From Flaviflexus massiliensis (GTDB taxonomy: Bacteria > Actinomycetota > Actinomycetes > Actinomycetales > Actinomycetaceae), in contig NZ_LN831057.1 in the NCBI RefSeq assembly GCF_001375495.1, positions 62,001-126,000 on the forward strand: a DNA stretch of 64,000 bases, read 5' to 3'. Positions within the stretch are counted from its first letter, which is position 1. The number at the start of each line of letters is the position of its first letter. The position numbers were made by a program, and so were the translations under genes. A model generated the notes under the pieces. That model saw only the letters and a program-made list of their open reading frames with translations. It had not been told where the DNA came from and did not search any database. Positions 9,175 through 17,729 of the stretch are shown one piece after another.

Positions 9175-9217
9175 CACACCGAGGGTGCGTGCGTGTCTCT
9201 TTCCGTCTTCTGGGAGG

Positions 9218-9799
9218 TTAGATCCAGATGGCGGGGTCGATCTGCGGCTCCATGACTGGCACTTCCCGGTTCTTGGCAGGAACTCCGACGGCGGTCACTC
9301 CTGCCGGGACGTCCTTCACCACGACCGCGTTTGCGCCGACCTGGGAGTCATCACCGAGAGTGATTGGTCCCAGGACCTTCGCTCCCGCACCGATCGTCAC
9401 GCGGTTGCCGACCGTAGGATGGCGCTTGCCCTTGTTGAGGGAAACGCCACCCAGAGTCGTACCGTGGTAGATCATGACGTCCTCACCAACTTCGGCGGTT
9501 TCGCCGATGACAACTCCCATGCCGTGGTCGATGAACATCCGCCTTCCGAGTTTCGCTCCGGGGTGGATTTCGATGCCGGTGATGGCACGGGCTGCCTGCG
9601 AGAGTAGGCGGGCTGGCAACTTCAGTGCCTCGGACTTGTTCCACATGGCGTGCGAAACCCTGTGCGCCCACAGGGCGTGCACCCCGGGATAACCGAGTGC
9701 CACCTCAAGGTTGGAGCGTGCCGCAGGATCGTGCTTGCGTGCCGCCTCCAAGTCCTCCTTGAGGATCGTGCGAAGTGAGACACCACGTGGAATTGGCAT
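9218..9799 (-). CDS. cysE: serine O-acetyltransferase
   Basis: 193 aa. It makes O-acetylserine from serine and acetyl-CoA, the substrate of the adjacent CysK. The N-terminal helical part ([12 protein letters not shown]-x-Y-P-G-x-H-A-L-W) is followed by a left-handed beta-helix with [13 protein letters not shown] containing the catalytic His, then Y-H-G-T-T-L-G-G. This is the short bacterial form without the long N-terminal extension. It begins two bases after the cysK stop, so the pair is one operon. Confidence 0.95.
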   Translation of the reverse strand: MPIPRGVSLRTILKEDLEAARKHDPAARSNLEVALGYPGVHALWAHRVSHAMWNKSEALKLPARLLSQAARAITGIEIHPGAKLGRRMFIDHGMGVVIGETAEVGEDVMIYHGTTLGGVSLNKGKRHPTVGNRVTIGAGAKVLGPITLGDDSQVGANAVVVKDVPAGVTAVGVPAKNREVPVMEPQIDPAIWI

Positions 9800-9801
9800 T
9801 A

Positions 9802-10737
9802 CTAGTCAACCAGGCCTTCGAAAAGCGGGGTGGACAGGTAGCGTTCACCGAACGAGGGGATGATAACAACAATGGTCTTCCCAGCGAACTCGTCGCGGGA
9901 GGCCACCTCACCGGCTGCCTTGAGAGCCGCACCGGAGGAAATGCCTACGAGTAGGCCTTCCTTCTTCGCGGCCTCGCGTGCCCACGTGAATGCGTCGTCC
10001 GACTTGATGTCGATGACCTCGTCGTAGATCTCCGTGTCGAGGATGCCGGGAACAAAGTTGGCTCCCAGGCCCTGGATCTTGTGGGGGCCGGGCTGGCCAC
10101 CGGCGAGGATCGGGGACTCGGCCGGCTCCACGGCGAAGATCTTGATGTCAGGATTCTTTGAGCGCAGGAAACGTCCTGCACCCGTGATCGTGCCACCGGT
10201 ACCGATACCGGAAACGAGAGCAGCAACTTCGCCGTCGGTGTCGTTCCAGATCTCCGGGCCGGTCGTGGCCTCGTGGATCGCGGGGTTAGCTTCGTTGGCG
10301 AACTGGGAAGCGAGGATCGAGCCGGGGCGTTCCTTGGCGACTTCTTCAGCCTTCGCAACCGCGCCCTTCATGCCATCCGCCGGCTCCGTCAGAATCAGTT
10401 CAGCACCGTAGGCGCGAAGGAGCGCGCGGCGTTCCTTGGACATGGAGGAGGGCATGGTGAGGACGACGTTGTAGCCGCGTGCCGCACCAACGAAGGCGAG
10501 GGCGATACCGGTGTTACCGGAGGTAGCTTCAACGATCGTGCCACCGGGCTGGAGTGCACCCGACTTTTCGGCAGCATCCACAATCGCGACACCGATACGG
10601 TCCTTGACGGAGTTGGCGGGGTTGTAGAACTCAAGCTTCGCAAGAACGGTTGCCTTTGCATCCGGGAACAGCTTGTTGATCCGAACCAGGGGAGTGTTGC
10701 CAGCTAGCTGGGTTGCGTCAGCGGCGATACGAGACAT
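9802..10737 (-). CDS. cysK: cysteine synthase A (O-acetylserine sulfhydrylase)
   Basis: 311-aa PLP enzyme joining O-acetylserine and sulfide to give cysteine. Lys45 in N-S-V-K-D-R-I-G is the Schiff-base lysine; T-S-G-N-T-G is the substrate loop and G-T-G-G-T-I-T-G binds the phosphate. Ribosome site GAAGGAATT precedes the ATG. The gene is preceded by a 64-base spacer, a strong hairpin and a Cys-rich leader peptide, which suggests attenuation control by cysteine supply. Confidence 0.97.
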   Translation of the reverse strand: MSRIAADATQLAGNTPLVRINKLFPDAKATVLAKLEFYNPANSVKDRIGVAIVDAAEKSGALQPGGTIVEATSGNTGIALAFVGAARGYNVVLTMPSSMSKERRALLRAYGAELILTEPADGMKGAVAKAEEVAKERPGSILASQFANEANPAIHEATTGPEIWNDTDGEVAALVSGIGTGGTITGAGRFLRSKNPDIKIFAVEPAESPILAGGQPGPHKIQGLGANFVPGILDTEIYDEVIDIKSDDAFTWAREAAKKEGLLVGISSGAALKAAGEVASRDEFAGKTIVVIIPSFGERYLSTPLFEGLVD

Positions 10738-10800
10738 AAGAATTCCTTCAAAATTAGGCGTAAACGGGGTTAAAAAAGGTGCTGATGATGGTTTCGTGGA

Positions 10801-10843
10801 GAGTACCGAGCATGCGCCAAGCGCACCCTTGGGCTCGGTACTC
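10801..10843 (-). promoter_or_regulatory. putative attenuator hairpin of the cysKE leader
   Basis: In RNA sense the 10-base arm GAGTACCGAG pairs perfectly with CTCGGTACTC. Nested inside is CCAAG-GGTGCG-CTTGG. The base of the stem coincides with the last base of the leader-peptide stop codon, so a ribosome stalled on the leader Cys codons would cover the 5' arm. A run of six T (10772-10777) lies about 24 bases further downstream rather than directly after the stem. Confidence 0.7.
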
Positions 10844-10884
10844 TATCGACAGAACAGACAGCAGCGGAGGAACGGGCACATCAT
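10843..10884 (-). CDS. cysteine-rich leader peptide (13 aa) upstream of cysK
   Basis: Encodes MMCPFLRCCLFCR then TAG: four Cys in 13 residues, at positions 3, 8, 9 and 12. A perfect AGGAGG lies at 10896-10901, 11 bases before the first ATG. The stop codon abuts the 10-bp hairpin at 10801-10843 and cysK starts about 105 bases downstream. This is the architecture of a ribosome-mediated amino-acid attenuator. Cys-rich upstream ORFs that respond to cysteine are known in mycobacteria; the functional link here is inference. Confidence 0.75.
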   Translation of the reverse strand: MMCPFLRCCLFCR

Positions 10885-10981
10885 GATCGGGACCGCCTCC
10901 TGACAAAAGTAGTTAAAAACTCAAGTGCGTTGCTTGTTCATATAGTTTCATGAGCTACGCCACCGAGCAAGCCGCGTTCAC

Positions 10982-11599
10982 TCACCGAGAGAATTGCTTG
11001 ACCGTCCCAGCGAAGATTGGTTCCACCTCAACACCGAGCTCCGCGCTTGCGAGCGCAGCAAGCCGATCCTTCTCCTCGGTCGTGACTGTCATCGTCACCA
11101 CCGAGGACCATTCGGTCCCCACATCCCAGCCCGCACCACGTAGCAGACTCTCGAGCCGGCCCGCCCTATCCATGGGGGAGGTGATGGACCAGCGAGCAAC
11201 CTCCGTCAGGGTCCACAGCGTTGCCGTATCGATCGTTTGGGACACGGAATCGCCGTAGGCGCGCACGAGCCCGCCAGTGCCCAGCAGTATTCCGCCGAAG
11301 TACCGTACGACGACCGCCGATACGTTTGTTAGGCCTCGGCCCCGCAGAACATCGAGCATGGGCATGCCGGCCGTTCCCGATGGCTCCCCATCATCCGAAG
11401 AATGCTCACGGTCCTGTTCGCCATCGACCTGAACGATCCACGCCGAACAATGATGCCTCGCGTCGGGGAACTCCTGACGCAGGTCCGCAACCAGCTGCCG
11501 CGCCACGTCGGGATCGGAGGCGGGGGCGAGTTCGGTGATGAAGCGGGAGCGCGAAATCACAAGCTCTGTTCGTACGCTGTCTCGAATCGTCTGGACCAT
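10982..11599 (-). CDS. YigZ/IMPACT family protein (UPF0029)
   Basis: 205 aa. The D-D-G-E-P-S-G-T-A-G-x-P-M-L motif and the R-Y-F-G-G-x-L-L-G-T-G-G-L-V-R-A-Y block are the family signature. IMPACT/YigZ proteins are linked to translation regulation in eukaryotes and have no settled bacterial role. A C-terminal DUF1949-like half follows (about residues 138-205). It is on the same strand as and upstream of cysKE, but the cys leader appears to have its own ribosome site and probably its own promoter. Confidence 0.9.
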   Translation of the reverse strand: MVQTIRDSVRTELVISRSRFITELAPASDPDVARQLVADLRQEFPDARHHCSAWIVQVDGEQDREHSSDDGEPSGTAGMPMLDVLRGRGLTNVSAVVVRYFGGILLGTGGLVRAYGDSVSQTIDTATLWTLTEVARWSITSPMDRAGRLESLLRGAGWDVGTEWSSVVTMTVTTEEKDRLAALASAELGVEVEPIFAGTVKQFSR

Positions 11600-11830
11600 A
11601 CCGCTATTCTAGTGGGTAGCGCATGACCGTCCCGACCGGCTACGTTCCAGAACTGTGACCGATAGCGCGGAATTTAGTGGTTGAGGTAACTAGGGTTTCG
11701 ATGTGAACCTGCGTTAGGATGGTTTGTCGGACCGTTGTCCCTCCGGGTGATCCCCATCGCGCGAGGAAACTCCCGGTCGGTTCAGCACGAATAGAAGTAT
11801 TGCCGGTACATCCGGTAAAGAGAGGTAAGC

Positions 11831-12136
11831 ATGGCCAAGAAGTCGAAGATTGCGCGTGACAAGCAGCGCCGCGAAATGGTCGAGCGCTACGCAGAGCGTC
11901 GCGCACAGTTGAAGAAGGCTTCGGTGGACGAGAAGCTGACGCAGGAAGAACGCGATGAGGCTATGGCCGCACTGCACCGTCTCCCGCGCAACGCCTCCCC
12001 CGTCCGCCTGCGGAACCGTGACGCCATTGATGGTCGTCCCCGCGGTTACCTCGGTGACTTTGGACTCTCCCGTGTCCGCATGCGTCACATGGCGCTGCGC
12101 GGTGAGCTCCCCGGCGTCACCAAGTCTTCCTGGTAA
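11831..12136 (+). CDS. rpsN: 30S ribosomal protein S14 (zinc-free type)
   Basis: 101 aa, the long form of S14 with no Cys (start A-K-K-S-K-I-A-R, end T-K-S-S-W). Zinc-binding S14 is about 61 aa with two CxxC motifs; this is the C-minus form that in many actinobacteria belongs to the Zur-controlled set of replacement ribosomal proteins. Ribosome site AGAGAGG upstream. I looked for a Zur-type palindrome upstream and saw none that is convincing. Confidence 0.95.
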   Translation: MAKKSKIARDKQRREMVERYAERRAQLKKASVDEKLTQEERDEAMAALHRLPRNASPVRLRNRDAIDGRPRGYLGDFGLSRVRMRHMALRGELPGVTKSSW

Positions 12137-12180
12137 ACCCATCAGCGGCCTAGCCGCACGAAACAGAAAGGAGCGGCGCT

Positions 12181-12342
12181 ATGGCAGTTCCCAAGCACAA
12201 GATGTCGCGTAGTAACACCCGTAATCGCCGGTCCCAGTGGAAGGCCCAGATGACCGAGCTCGTCACGGTCAAGGTCCAGGGTCGCGAGGTTCGTATTCCC
12301 CGCCGCCTGGCCAAGGCTTACCAGACTGGTGCAATCGACTAA
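12181..12342 (+). CDS. rpmF: 50S ribosomal protein L32
   Basis: 53 aa, [17 protein letters not shown] start. It has no Cys, so it is the C-minus form of L32. AAGGAG sits upstream. It follows rpsN by 44 bases and is closed by a strong terminator, so the two form one short transcription unit. Confidence 0.95.
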   Translation: MAVPKHKMSRSNTRNRRSQWKAQMTELVTVKVQGREVRIPRRLAKAYQTGAID

Positions 12343-12354
12343 ACGATTAGTAGT

Positions 12355-12389
12355 GAGAAGCGGTACCGACAGTGTCGGTGCCGCTTCTC
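12355..12389 (+). terminator. rho-independent terminator after rpmF
   Basis: GAGAAGCGG and ACCGAC pair with GTCGGT and CCGCTTCTC around an AGT loop, a 16-bp stem with one wobble pair. Confidence 0.85.
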
Positions 12390-12746
12390 TATTCCCTAAA
12401 TGGCTCCGGGCCGCCACTTCCGCACCGATTCCCGCCGTCCCGGTAGTAGCTGTAGCACATAAATCGATACGACTTGTCGATCAGATGAACCGACCACTTG
12501 AGCGGTGATGTTGTCCCGGGTCCAAGTGATGAGCCAGGACAGGAGATCAATATTGGGGTGATCACTGGGTGGGAAAGTGAACCGTGAGGACATTGCCGAC
12601 CTTCGTGACCTGGTACTTTCAGTTCCACGGAAGAAAGAAGCGGGTGAGCGCTACAACAAAGTGGCCGCAGGCCAGCTGACAATGTCACCAACATTTTCCT
12701 GTGTTTAGTATTTGTTTAGCAGGACGCGAAGTAAAGGAGGGACGAG
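12390..12746. other. gene-poor stretch with one doubtful small ORF
   Basis: The only coding candidate is a 43-codon frame starting GTG at 12577 and ending TAG at 12706-12708. It reads V-N-R-E-D-I-A-D-L-R-D-L and has no convincing homology or clear ribosome site. It could be a decayed gene fragment. AAAGGAGG at 12734-12741 belongs to the next gene. Confidence 0.35.
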
Positions 12747-13121
12747 ATGGATACTCAACGAGGAGACGAATCACGTCCCGAAACCGTGACCGTAGTTTGG
12801 GACCAGCGCGGCTGGCGGTACTTCTATGATGACGACCTTGAACAGTGGAGCCGCGAAGACGATATTGGCTCATGGGACTGGGACGAGCTCCAGGAATTCG
12901 CCGGACACACATATGAACATCCGCCACTCAAAGTGGGCGACAGTGTCGACACCGAATCGAAGCTCGAGAGCCTCCCAATAGGTGCCACCATCATGGCCCT
13001 CACTAATGCGCCATTGCACAACTGGAAGCGGGAAGAAGATGGATGGGTGTCGAACCAGTGCCAGTACAGCCCTGTCCCCTCATCAGATCTCTACCTGACA
13101 GAACTCAACTACGTCGACTGA
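12747..13121 (+). CDS. hypothetical protein
   Basis: 124 aa, acidic and Trp-rich at the N-terminus (V-V-W-D-Q-R-G-W-R-Y-F-Y-D-D-D, W-D-W-D-E-L). No signal peptide, transmembrane segment or known motif seen. AAAGGAGG lies 6 bases before the ATG, supporting translation. It stands alone between the rpmF terminator region and a dehydrogenase. Confidence 0.65.
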   Translation: MDTQRGDESRPETVTVVWDQRGWRYFYDDDLEQWSREDDIGSWDWDELQEFAGHTYEHPPLKVGDSVDTESKLESLPIGATIMALTNAPLHNWKREEDGWVSNQCQYSPVPSSDLYLTELNYVD

Positions 13122-13411
13122 CCACTCTCCCCAGTAGCCGTGGCAATGACTGTCACTACTTCCCGAGTTGAACGGTGCGCAAGACCTTAGGGGCGTACTT
13201 TTTTGCCGCACTGAGCCTGTTTTCCAGATAAGTAATGAGTCACCTTTCACCCTGATTGCAACGACCACTTGGTTTCGGAACGGGAACGTGACACAGATAT
13301 TTAATTAATTTCCTAACACTGCATGTTCACAAGAGCCAGGCTTTGGACGAAAATGGTTTCGTAAACCCATGCGGAACTCGGCACATTGTTGGATGTGCTC
13401 GAAAGGACATC

Positions 13412-14434
13412 ATGCTTGGAGTGGTTATGCGCGGCGCGGGAAATCTCGTTGTCGAAGAGCGCGAGAATCCCGTCATTGAACAACCAACCGATGCAGTCAT
13501 TCGCATCGTCGCTGCCTGCGTGTGTGGCTCCGACCTGTGGCCCTACCGCGGACACGATCATGCTGACGGTCTGCTCATGGGACACGAATACGTGGGCCAG
13601 GTGGAAGAGATCGGATCCGCCGTCACAACACTCAAACCTGGCGACTACGTTGTTGGCTCTTTCGTTATCTCGGATGGAACCTGCGAAATCTGTGAGGCCG
13701 GCTATCACTCGAAGTGCGTCAACGCCCAATTCGTGAGCGGAAACATTGGTGTCCAGGCCGAAAAGGCCCGCATCCCCTTCGCCGATGGCACACTCGTTGT
13801 GCTCCCCGGTGCTCCCGATGAGGACCTCATCCCGTCCCTCCTCGCGGCCTCCGACGTTCTTGGAACTGGCTGGTTCGCTGCGGATGTGGCGGGAAGCGGC
13901 CCTGGTAAGACCATCGCCGTGGTGGGCGATGGTGCAGTCGGACTGATGGGAGTTCTCGCCGCGAAGGCGCTTGGTGCGGAGCGCATCATCATCTTCTCCC
14001 GCCATGCCGACCGTCAGGAGCTCGCACGGCACTACGGAGCCACCAACATCATCGCCGAACGCGGCGATGAGGCTGCCGCGAAGGTTAAGGAACTGACGGG
14101 CGGGCTGGGTGCCCACGGCGTTGTTGAAGCCGTGGGCACCCAGGAGTCGATGATGCAGGCCATTGGGTCGGCACGTCCCGGTGGCACCATCGGCTTTGTT
14201 GGAGTGTCCCACGGGGTTAACCTGCCGGGAGGTAAGCTCTTCAGCTCCCTCGTCCACCTTCACGGCGGTCCTGCACCCGTGCGCAAATACCTTCCCGATC
14301 TGATAGACCGGATCATGAAGCGAGAGATCAATCCTGGGCTCGTTTTTGATCGGACACTTCCTCTGGCTGAGGCAGGGGAAGCCTACCGGCTCATGAGTGA
14401 TCGCGAAGCGATCAAGGTGATGTTGCAGCCATGA
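13412..14434 (+). CDS. zinc-dependent medium-chain alcohol dehydrogenase
   Basis: 340 aa. C-G-S-D-L-W (Cys38) and G-H-E-Y-V-G supply catalytic zinc ligands. The structural-zinc loop is partly present (C-E-I-C, Y-H-S-K-C). The Rossmann NAD(P) motif is V-V-G-D-G-A-V-G-L. Substrate unknown. The start at ATG 13412 is supported by GAAAGGAC and by alignment of the family start; the frame is open further upstream. It overlaps the following acetyltransferase start by ATGA, so the two were an operon. Confidence 0.88.
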   Translation: MLGVVMRGAGNLVVEERENPVIEQPTDAVIRIVAACVCGSDLWPYRGHDHADGLLMGHEYVGQVEEIGSAVTTLKPGDYVVGSFVISDGTCEICEAGYHSKCVNAQFVSGNIGVQAEKARIPFADGTLVVLPGAPDEDLIPSLLAASDVLGTGWFAADVAGSGPGKTIAVVGDGAVGLMGVLAAKALGAERIIIFSRHADRQELARHYGATNIIAERGDEAAAKVKELTGGLGAHGVVEAVGTQESMMQAIGSARPGGTIGFVGVSHGVNLPGGKLFSSLVHLHGGPAPVRKYLPDLIDRIMKREINPGLVFDRTLPLAEAGEAYRLMSDREAIKVMLQP

Positions 14435-15011
14435 TGAGTGAAGAACTAAGGACTCTCCTGGAAACGGGAGAACCCCTCGATCCCGCGACCGACGCGGGGA
14501 AGGAGATGAACAGAAGCTCCTCCCAGGTCCGTGAGATCTGCTCCGTGATCAACCGTGAGTCCTCCGATGCGGATCGTATTCGCGAGCTCTTCAGCGAGCT
14601 GACGGGCAGGAGGTCCCGGAATCCTTCCGGCTCTTCCCTCCCTTCACCTCCGACTTTGGGCAGAACATCCAGGTAGGTGAGAACGTCTTCATTAACTTAG
14701 GATGCAGGTTCCAGGACCAGGGCGGAATTCGGATCGGGGACGACGCTCTCATCGGCCACAATGTTGTTCTTGCAACTCTTGACCACGATCTCGATCCTGA
14801 CAGGCGGCCCATCATGCACCCGAAGCCAGTCTTTATAAGCAAGCAGGTGTGGATCGGGGCCGGGGCAATAATCCTCCCGGGTGTCACTGTTGGCGATGGC
14901 GCAGTCATTGGTGCAGGATCTATCGGGACGAAGGACGTTGCTGCTCGCGCCGTTGTTGTTGGTAATCCTGCTCGTCCGATTAAAGAAATCCCTGAGGGAG
15001 GGATTTCTTGA
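14431..15011 (+). pseudogene. sugar O-acetyltransferase (Maa/LacA type), frameshifted
   Basis: The N-terminal ~58 residues (L-L-E-T-G-E-P-L-D-P start) are in one frame, and the hexapeptide-repeat domain (F-G-Q-N-I-Q-V-G-E-N-V-F-I-N through G-N-P-A-R-P-I-K-E-I-P) is in the next, ending at 15011. The break is at about 14605-14607, where ACGGGCAGGAG needs one extra base (for example ACGGGCCAGGAG) to restore T-G-Q-E-V-P-E. Repaired, the product is about 193 aa, normal for the family, with the catalytic His in L-D-H-D-L. One missing base: mutation or sequence error. Confidence 0.85.
14983..15009 (+). terminator. terminator hairpin at the acetyltransferase 3' end
   Basis: AAGAAATCCCT-GAGGG-AGGGATTTCTT, a perfect 11-bp stem that overlaps the last codons of the gene. 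Confidence 0.75.
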
Positions 15012-15176
15012 GGGAAGGGTAGCTCGGCGAAAAGTCTGTCCAAACCCAGAACTGTGCACATAGAACGACAGTTATGCAAGAGTGCGGTGTGAGGCGGCCA
15101 GTTCCAGATACTGGGGGACAGCGGTTTACGCAGGAATCTAATACGGCAGTGTCGAGCCATACGTCGGCGAATGTGA

Positions 15177-15208
15177 AAACCCCGGGCTCGTAATCGAGCC
15201 CGGGGTTT
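15177..15208 (-). terminator. terminator of tRNA-Gly
   Basis: AAACCCCGGGCTCG / CGAGCCCGGGGTTT with a 4-base loop, immediately downstream of the tRNA on the minus strand and followed by T residues. Confidence 0.9.
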
Positions 15209-15213
15209 GGCGG

Positions 15214-15284
15214 AGCGGGTGACGAGAATCGAACTCGCACTATCTGCTTGGAAGGCAGAGGCTCTACCATTGAGCTACACCCGC
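15214..15284 (-). tRNA. tRNA-Gly (anticodon TCC)
   Basis: 71-nt cloverleaf on the minus strand. The acceptor GCGGGTG pairs with CACCCGC; the D-arm is TAGCTCAATGGTAGAGC; the anticodon loop CTTCCAA gives TCC; the T-loop is GTTCGATTC. Discriminator T, as in bacterial glycine tRNAs. CCA is not encoded (CCG follows). Confidence 0.97.
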
Positions 15285-15367
15285 ACGGCTAGAAGAATAT
15301 CAAGATTCTGGTACTAATTTCCAATTGGCTCATTTCCCTGTCTAAGATTGGGTCGTCCAGTGATGGA

Positions 15368-15440
15368 CGGGGTGTGGCGCAGTTGGTAGCGCATCCGCTT
15401 TGGGAGCGGAGGGTCGCAGGTTCAAGTCCTGTCACCCCGA
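15368..15440 (+). tRNA. tRNA-Pro (anticodon TGG)
   Basis: 73 nt. The acceptor CGGGGTG pairs with CACCCCG, including the C1-G72 pair and A73 typical of bacterial proline tRNAs. Anticodon stem-loop CCGC-TTTGGGA-GCGG gives TGG; T-loop GTTCAAGTC. CCA is not encoded. Confidence 0.97.
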
Positions 15441-16012
15441 CAGCAGGCCCTCAGGTCCTAAACCTGGGGGCCATTTCAATTCTCCGACTCTTGCGCCCCA
15501 AAAGACTGATATTTCGCCATTTTCTCGATCGAATCAGCTTTTCCTGTTGTCTGTACTGCAGAGTTTTCTGAGCAAAAATGATTCGTTTTTCAACGCGTTG
15601 ATCAGTGTCGTGTGGTGCGATTTTTCTCGGCCGTGGAGCCTTCCAGTTTGAGAAGTTTGTAGCGGGCGACACCGATGTGAAGCCTGCGTGAGAGCACAGA
15701 TTAGCGACCCAAACGTTCGTGACACTTCCCACAAAGCGACACCAGCATAGGGTAAACATCATCCGCTGCGGCGATGGCGCTAAGTCGTGTCAGCTGTGAT
15801 CGAGTTGAGGGCAGCCTCAGAGGGGATGGTCGACCTTGGTGGGTTGAATGTGGGCTTTTGGCGTGTTTTTGGTAGTGGGATAGGCAACCGATGGCGGTAA
15901 GAGGTGTGAATCCGGGGCCGTAGTGTCGTAGAATATCCCGGTATGTCTGCACTAGATGCAGGTGAAACGTGAGGTGGCAACAGCCACACCGTCAATGACT
16001 GGAGTAACTTTC
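15441..16012. other. 570-bp stretch without a convincing gene
   Basis: Lies between tRNA-Pro and tig. It is less GC-rich in its first part (15480-15600). On the minus strand a frame ending at 15701 finishes L-C-G-K-C-H-E-R, like the tail of an HNH nuclease, but nothing before it supports that. The tig promoter should lie at the right end. Confidence 0.5.
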
Positions 16013-17647
16013 GTGAAGAGCAACGTTGAACAGCTCGAGCCGACCCGCGTCAAGATCACGCTGGATCTCGAATGGGCTGAGCTGAAGCCGGCCGTGGACA
16101 CCGCGACCAAGCACATGAGCCAGCAGGTGAACATCCCCGGATTCCGCCGTGGCAAGGTCCCGACACGAGTTCTGGAGAACCACCTGGGGCGTGGCGCCAT
16201 CATCGAGCACGCCGTCAACGATTCGCTGGACAGCTACTACCAGCAGGCTATTGCCGAGAACGAGCTTTCCCCGATCGGTCAGCCTTCCGTTGACATCACC
16301 CAGTGGCCGAACCTCGAAGGTCCCGCTGGTGGCACCCTTACGATCGTTATCGAGGTGGACACGCGCCCCGAGATCAACCTCCCCGAGCTTTCCGGCATCA
16401 CCCTCACGACCGACAAGCCGGTTGTGACCGATGAGGACATCGAAGAGAGCCTGACGGAAATGAGGGAGCGTTTCGCCACCCTGAAGACCGTTGACCGCCC
16501 CGTTGAGCCTAAGGACTTCGTGTCGATCGACATGGAAGCCAAGATCGGTGACGAGGTTGTCGACTCCGTGTCCGGCATCTCCTACCAGCTTGGTTCCGGC
16601 CAGCTCCTCGAAGGCATCGACGAGGCCCTCGAAGGCCTCCAGGCCGAGGAGACCACCACCTTCAAGTCCACCCTCGCCGGTGGCGAGCACGAGGGTGAAG
16701 AGGCTGACGTGACCGTCACGGTTCAGTCCGTCAAGGAATCCGAGCTCCCCGAAGCTGACGACGACTTTGCTCAGCTCGCTTCCGAGTTCGACACCATCGA
16801 AGAGTTCAAGGAAGACCTGCGCACCACGGTCGAGAAGACCAAGCTCACCGAGACCGTGTACGCGGCCCGCGACCTCCTTCTTGAAGAGCTCAACAAGCAG
16901 CTTGACGTTCCGGTCCCCGCGGGCGTGATCGATCAGGAGATCAAGCGTCACCTCGAAGCTGAGGGCAAGGAAGAGGGCGACCCCCACGGTGAAGAAATCC
17001 GTGAGGACACCGAGAAGGCTTTCCGTGACCAGATGATCCTCGACGCCATTGTTGAGAAGCTTGAGGTCGAGATCGGCCAGGACGAGCTCCTCGAGTTCAT
17101 GGTTCAGCAGGCACAGATGTACAACATCGAGCCCAACCAGTTCATCCAGGCTGCCGCTCAGACCAACCAGGTCTCCGCATTCGCATCCGAACTCACCCGC
17201 AACAAGGCCCTCATCCTCTCCCTCCGTGAAGTCACGGTCGTGGACCAGGATGGCGAGCCGATCGACGTGAAGTCCGTGATTGACGAGAACGAAGGCACCG
17301 CCGACGAAGAGGCAGCTGACGCTGCCGACGAAACCGTCACCGAAGAAACCGAAGAAGCAGTGACGGAAGAGGCTGCCGACAAGGCTCCCGAGGCCGAGGA
17401 AGAGAAGGTCGAGGAGAAGCCTGCTGCCAAGAAGGCTCCTGCCAAGAAGCCTGCCGCCAAGAAGGCTCCGGCCAAGAAGGCCGAGACCGAGGACGCCAAG
17501 GCTGAAGCAGAAGCTGACGCTGAGGAAAAGCCGGCAGCGAAGAAGGCTCCGGCCAAGAAGCCTGCCGCCAAGAAGGCTCCGGCCAAGAAGCCCGCTGCGA
17601 AGAAGGCTCCCGCCAAGAAGGCCGAGGCCGAGGGCGACGACAAGTAG
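16013..17647 (+). CDS. tig: trigger factor with long Lys/Ala-rich tail
   Basis: 544 aa. Ribosome-bound chaperone with peptidyl-prolyl isomerase activity. The N-terminal ribosome-binding domain contains G-F-R-R-G-K-V-P (about residue 43); the FKBP domain (K-D-F-V-S-I-D, L-G-S-G-Q-L-L-E-G-I-D) and the C-terminal chaperone domain follow. GTG at 16013 is chosen because it gives K-S-N-V-E-Q-L-E-P, the usual start, with GGAG upstream; a longer frame exists. From about residue 425 an acidic linker precedes five copies of PAAKKAPAKK (2 + 3, split by an acidic spacer). The family normally ends near 430-470 aa, so this histone-H1-like tail is extra. Confidence 0.95.
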   Translation: MKSNVEQLEPTRVKITLDLEWAELKPAVDTATKHMSQQVNIPGFRRGKVPTRVLENHLGRGAIIEHAVNDSLDSYYQQAIAENELSPIGQPSVDITQWPNLEGPAGGTLTIVIEVDTRPEINLPELSGITLTTDKPVVTDEDIEESLTEMRERFATLKTVDRPVEPKDFVSIDMEAKIGDEVVDSVSGISYQLGSGQLLEGIDEALEGLQAEETTTFKSTLAGGEHEGEEADVTVTVQSVKESELPEADDDFAQLASEFDTIEEFKEDLRTTVEKTKLTETVYAARDLLLEELNKQLDVPVPAGVIDQEIKRHLEAEGKEEGDPHGEEIREDTEKAFRDQMILDAIVEKLEVEIGQDELLEFMVQQAQMYNIEPNQFIQAAAQTNQVSAFASELTRNKALILSLREVTVVDQDGEPIDVKSVIDENEGTADEEAADAADETVTEETEEAVTEEAADKAPEAEEEKVEEKPAAKKAPAKKPAAKKAPAKKAETEDAKAEAEADAEEKPAAKKAPAKKPAAKKAPAKKPAAKKAPAKKAEAEGDDK

Positions 17648-17674
17648 TTCGAGTCCTTCGCACTCATTGCGCTG

Positions 17675-17708
17675 AGGAGGTCCGTGGGAGAGATTCCACG
17701 GACCTCCT
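17675..17708 (+). terminator. terminator after tig
   Basis: AGGAGGTCCGTGG / CCACGGACCTCCT, a 13-bp perfect stem followed by TTTATAT. Confidence 0.9.
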
Positions 17709-17715
17709 TTTATAT

Positions 17716-17729
17716 GCGCCATCAGCGAA
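17716..17729 (+). promoter_or_regulatory. candidate ClgR operator upstream of clpP1
   Basis: CGCCATCAGCG matches the core CGC-Y-N4-GCG pattern of ClgR sites, the activator of clp genes in actinobacteria, and is followed by A-rich bases as expected. It lies about 90 bases before the clpP1 start. Flanking positions match only in part. Confidence 0.4.

Noticed and set aside
15701-15952. HNH-nuclease fragment (L-C-G-K-C-H-E-R end)
   Set aside because: Only a short C-terminal match; the upstream residues lack the His/Asn core of HNH nucleases.
17420-17630. CRISPR-like or mobile repeat
   Set aside because: The repeats are in-frame codons of a PAAKKAPAKK tail, without spacers.
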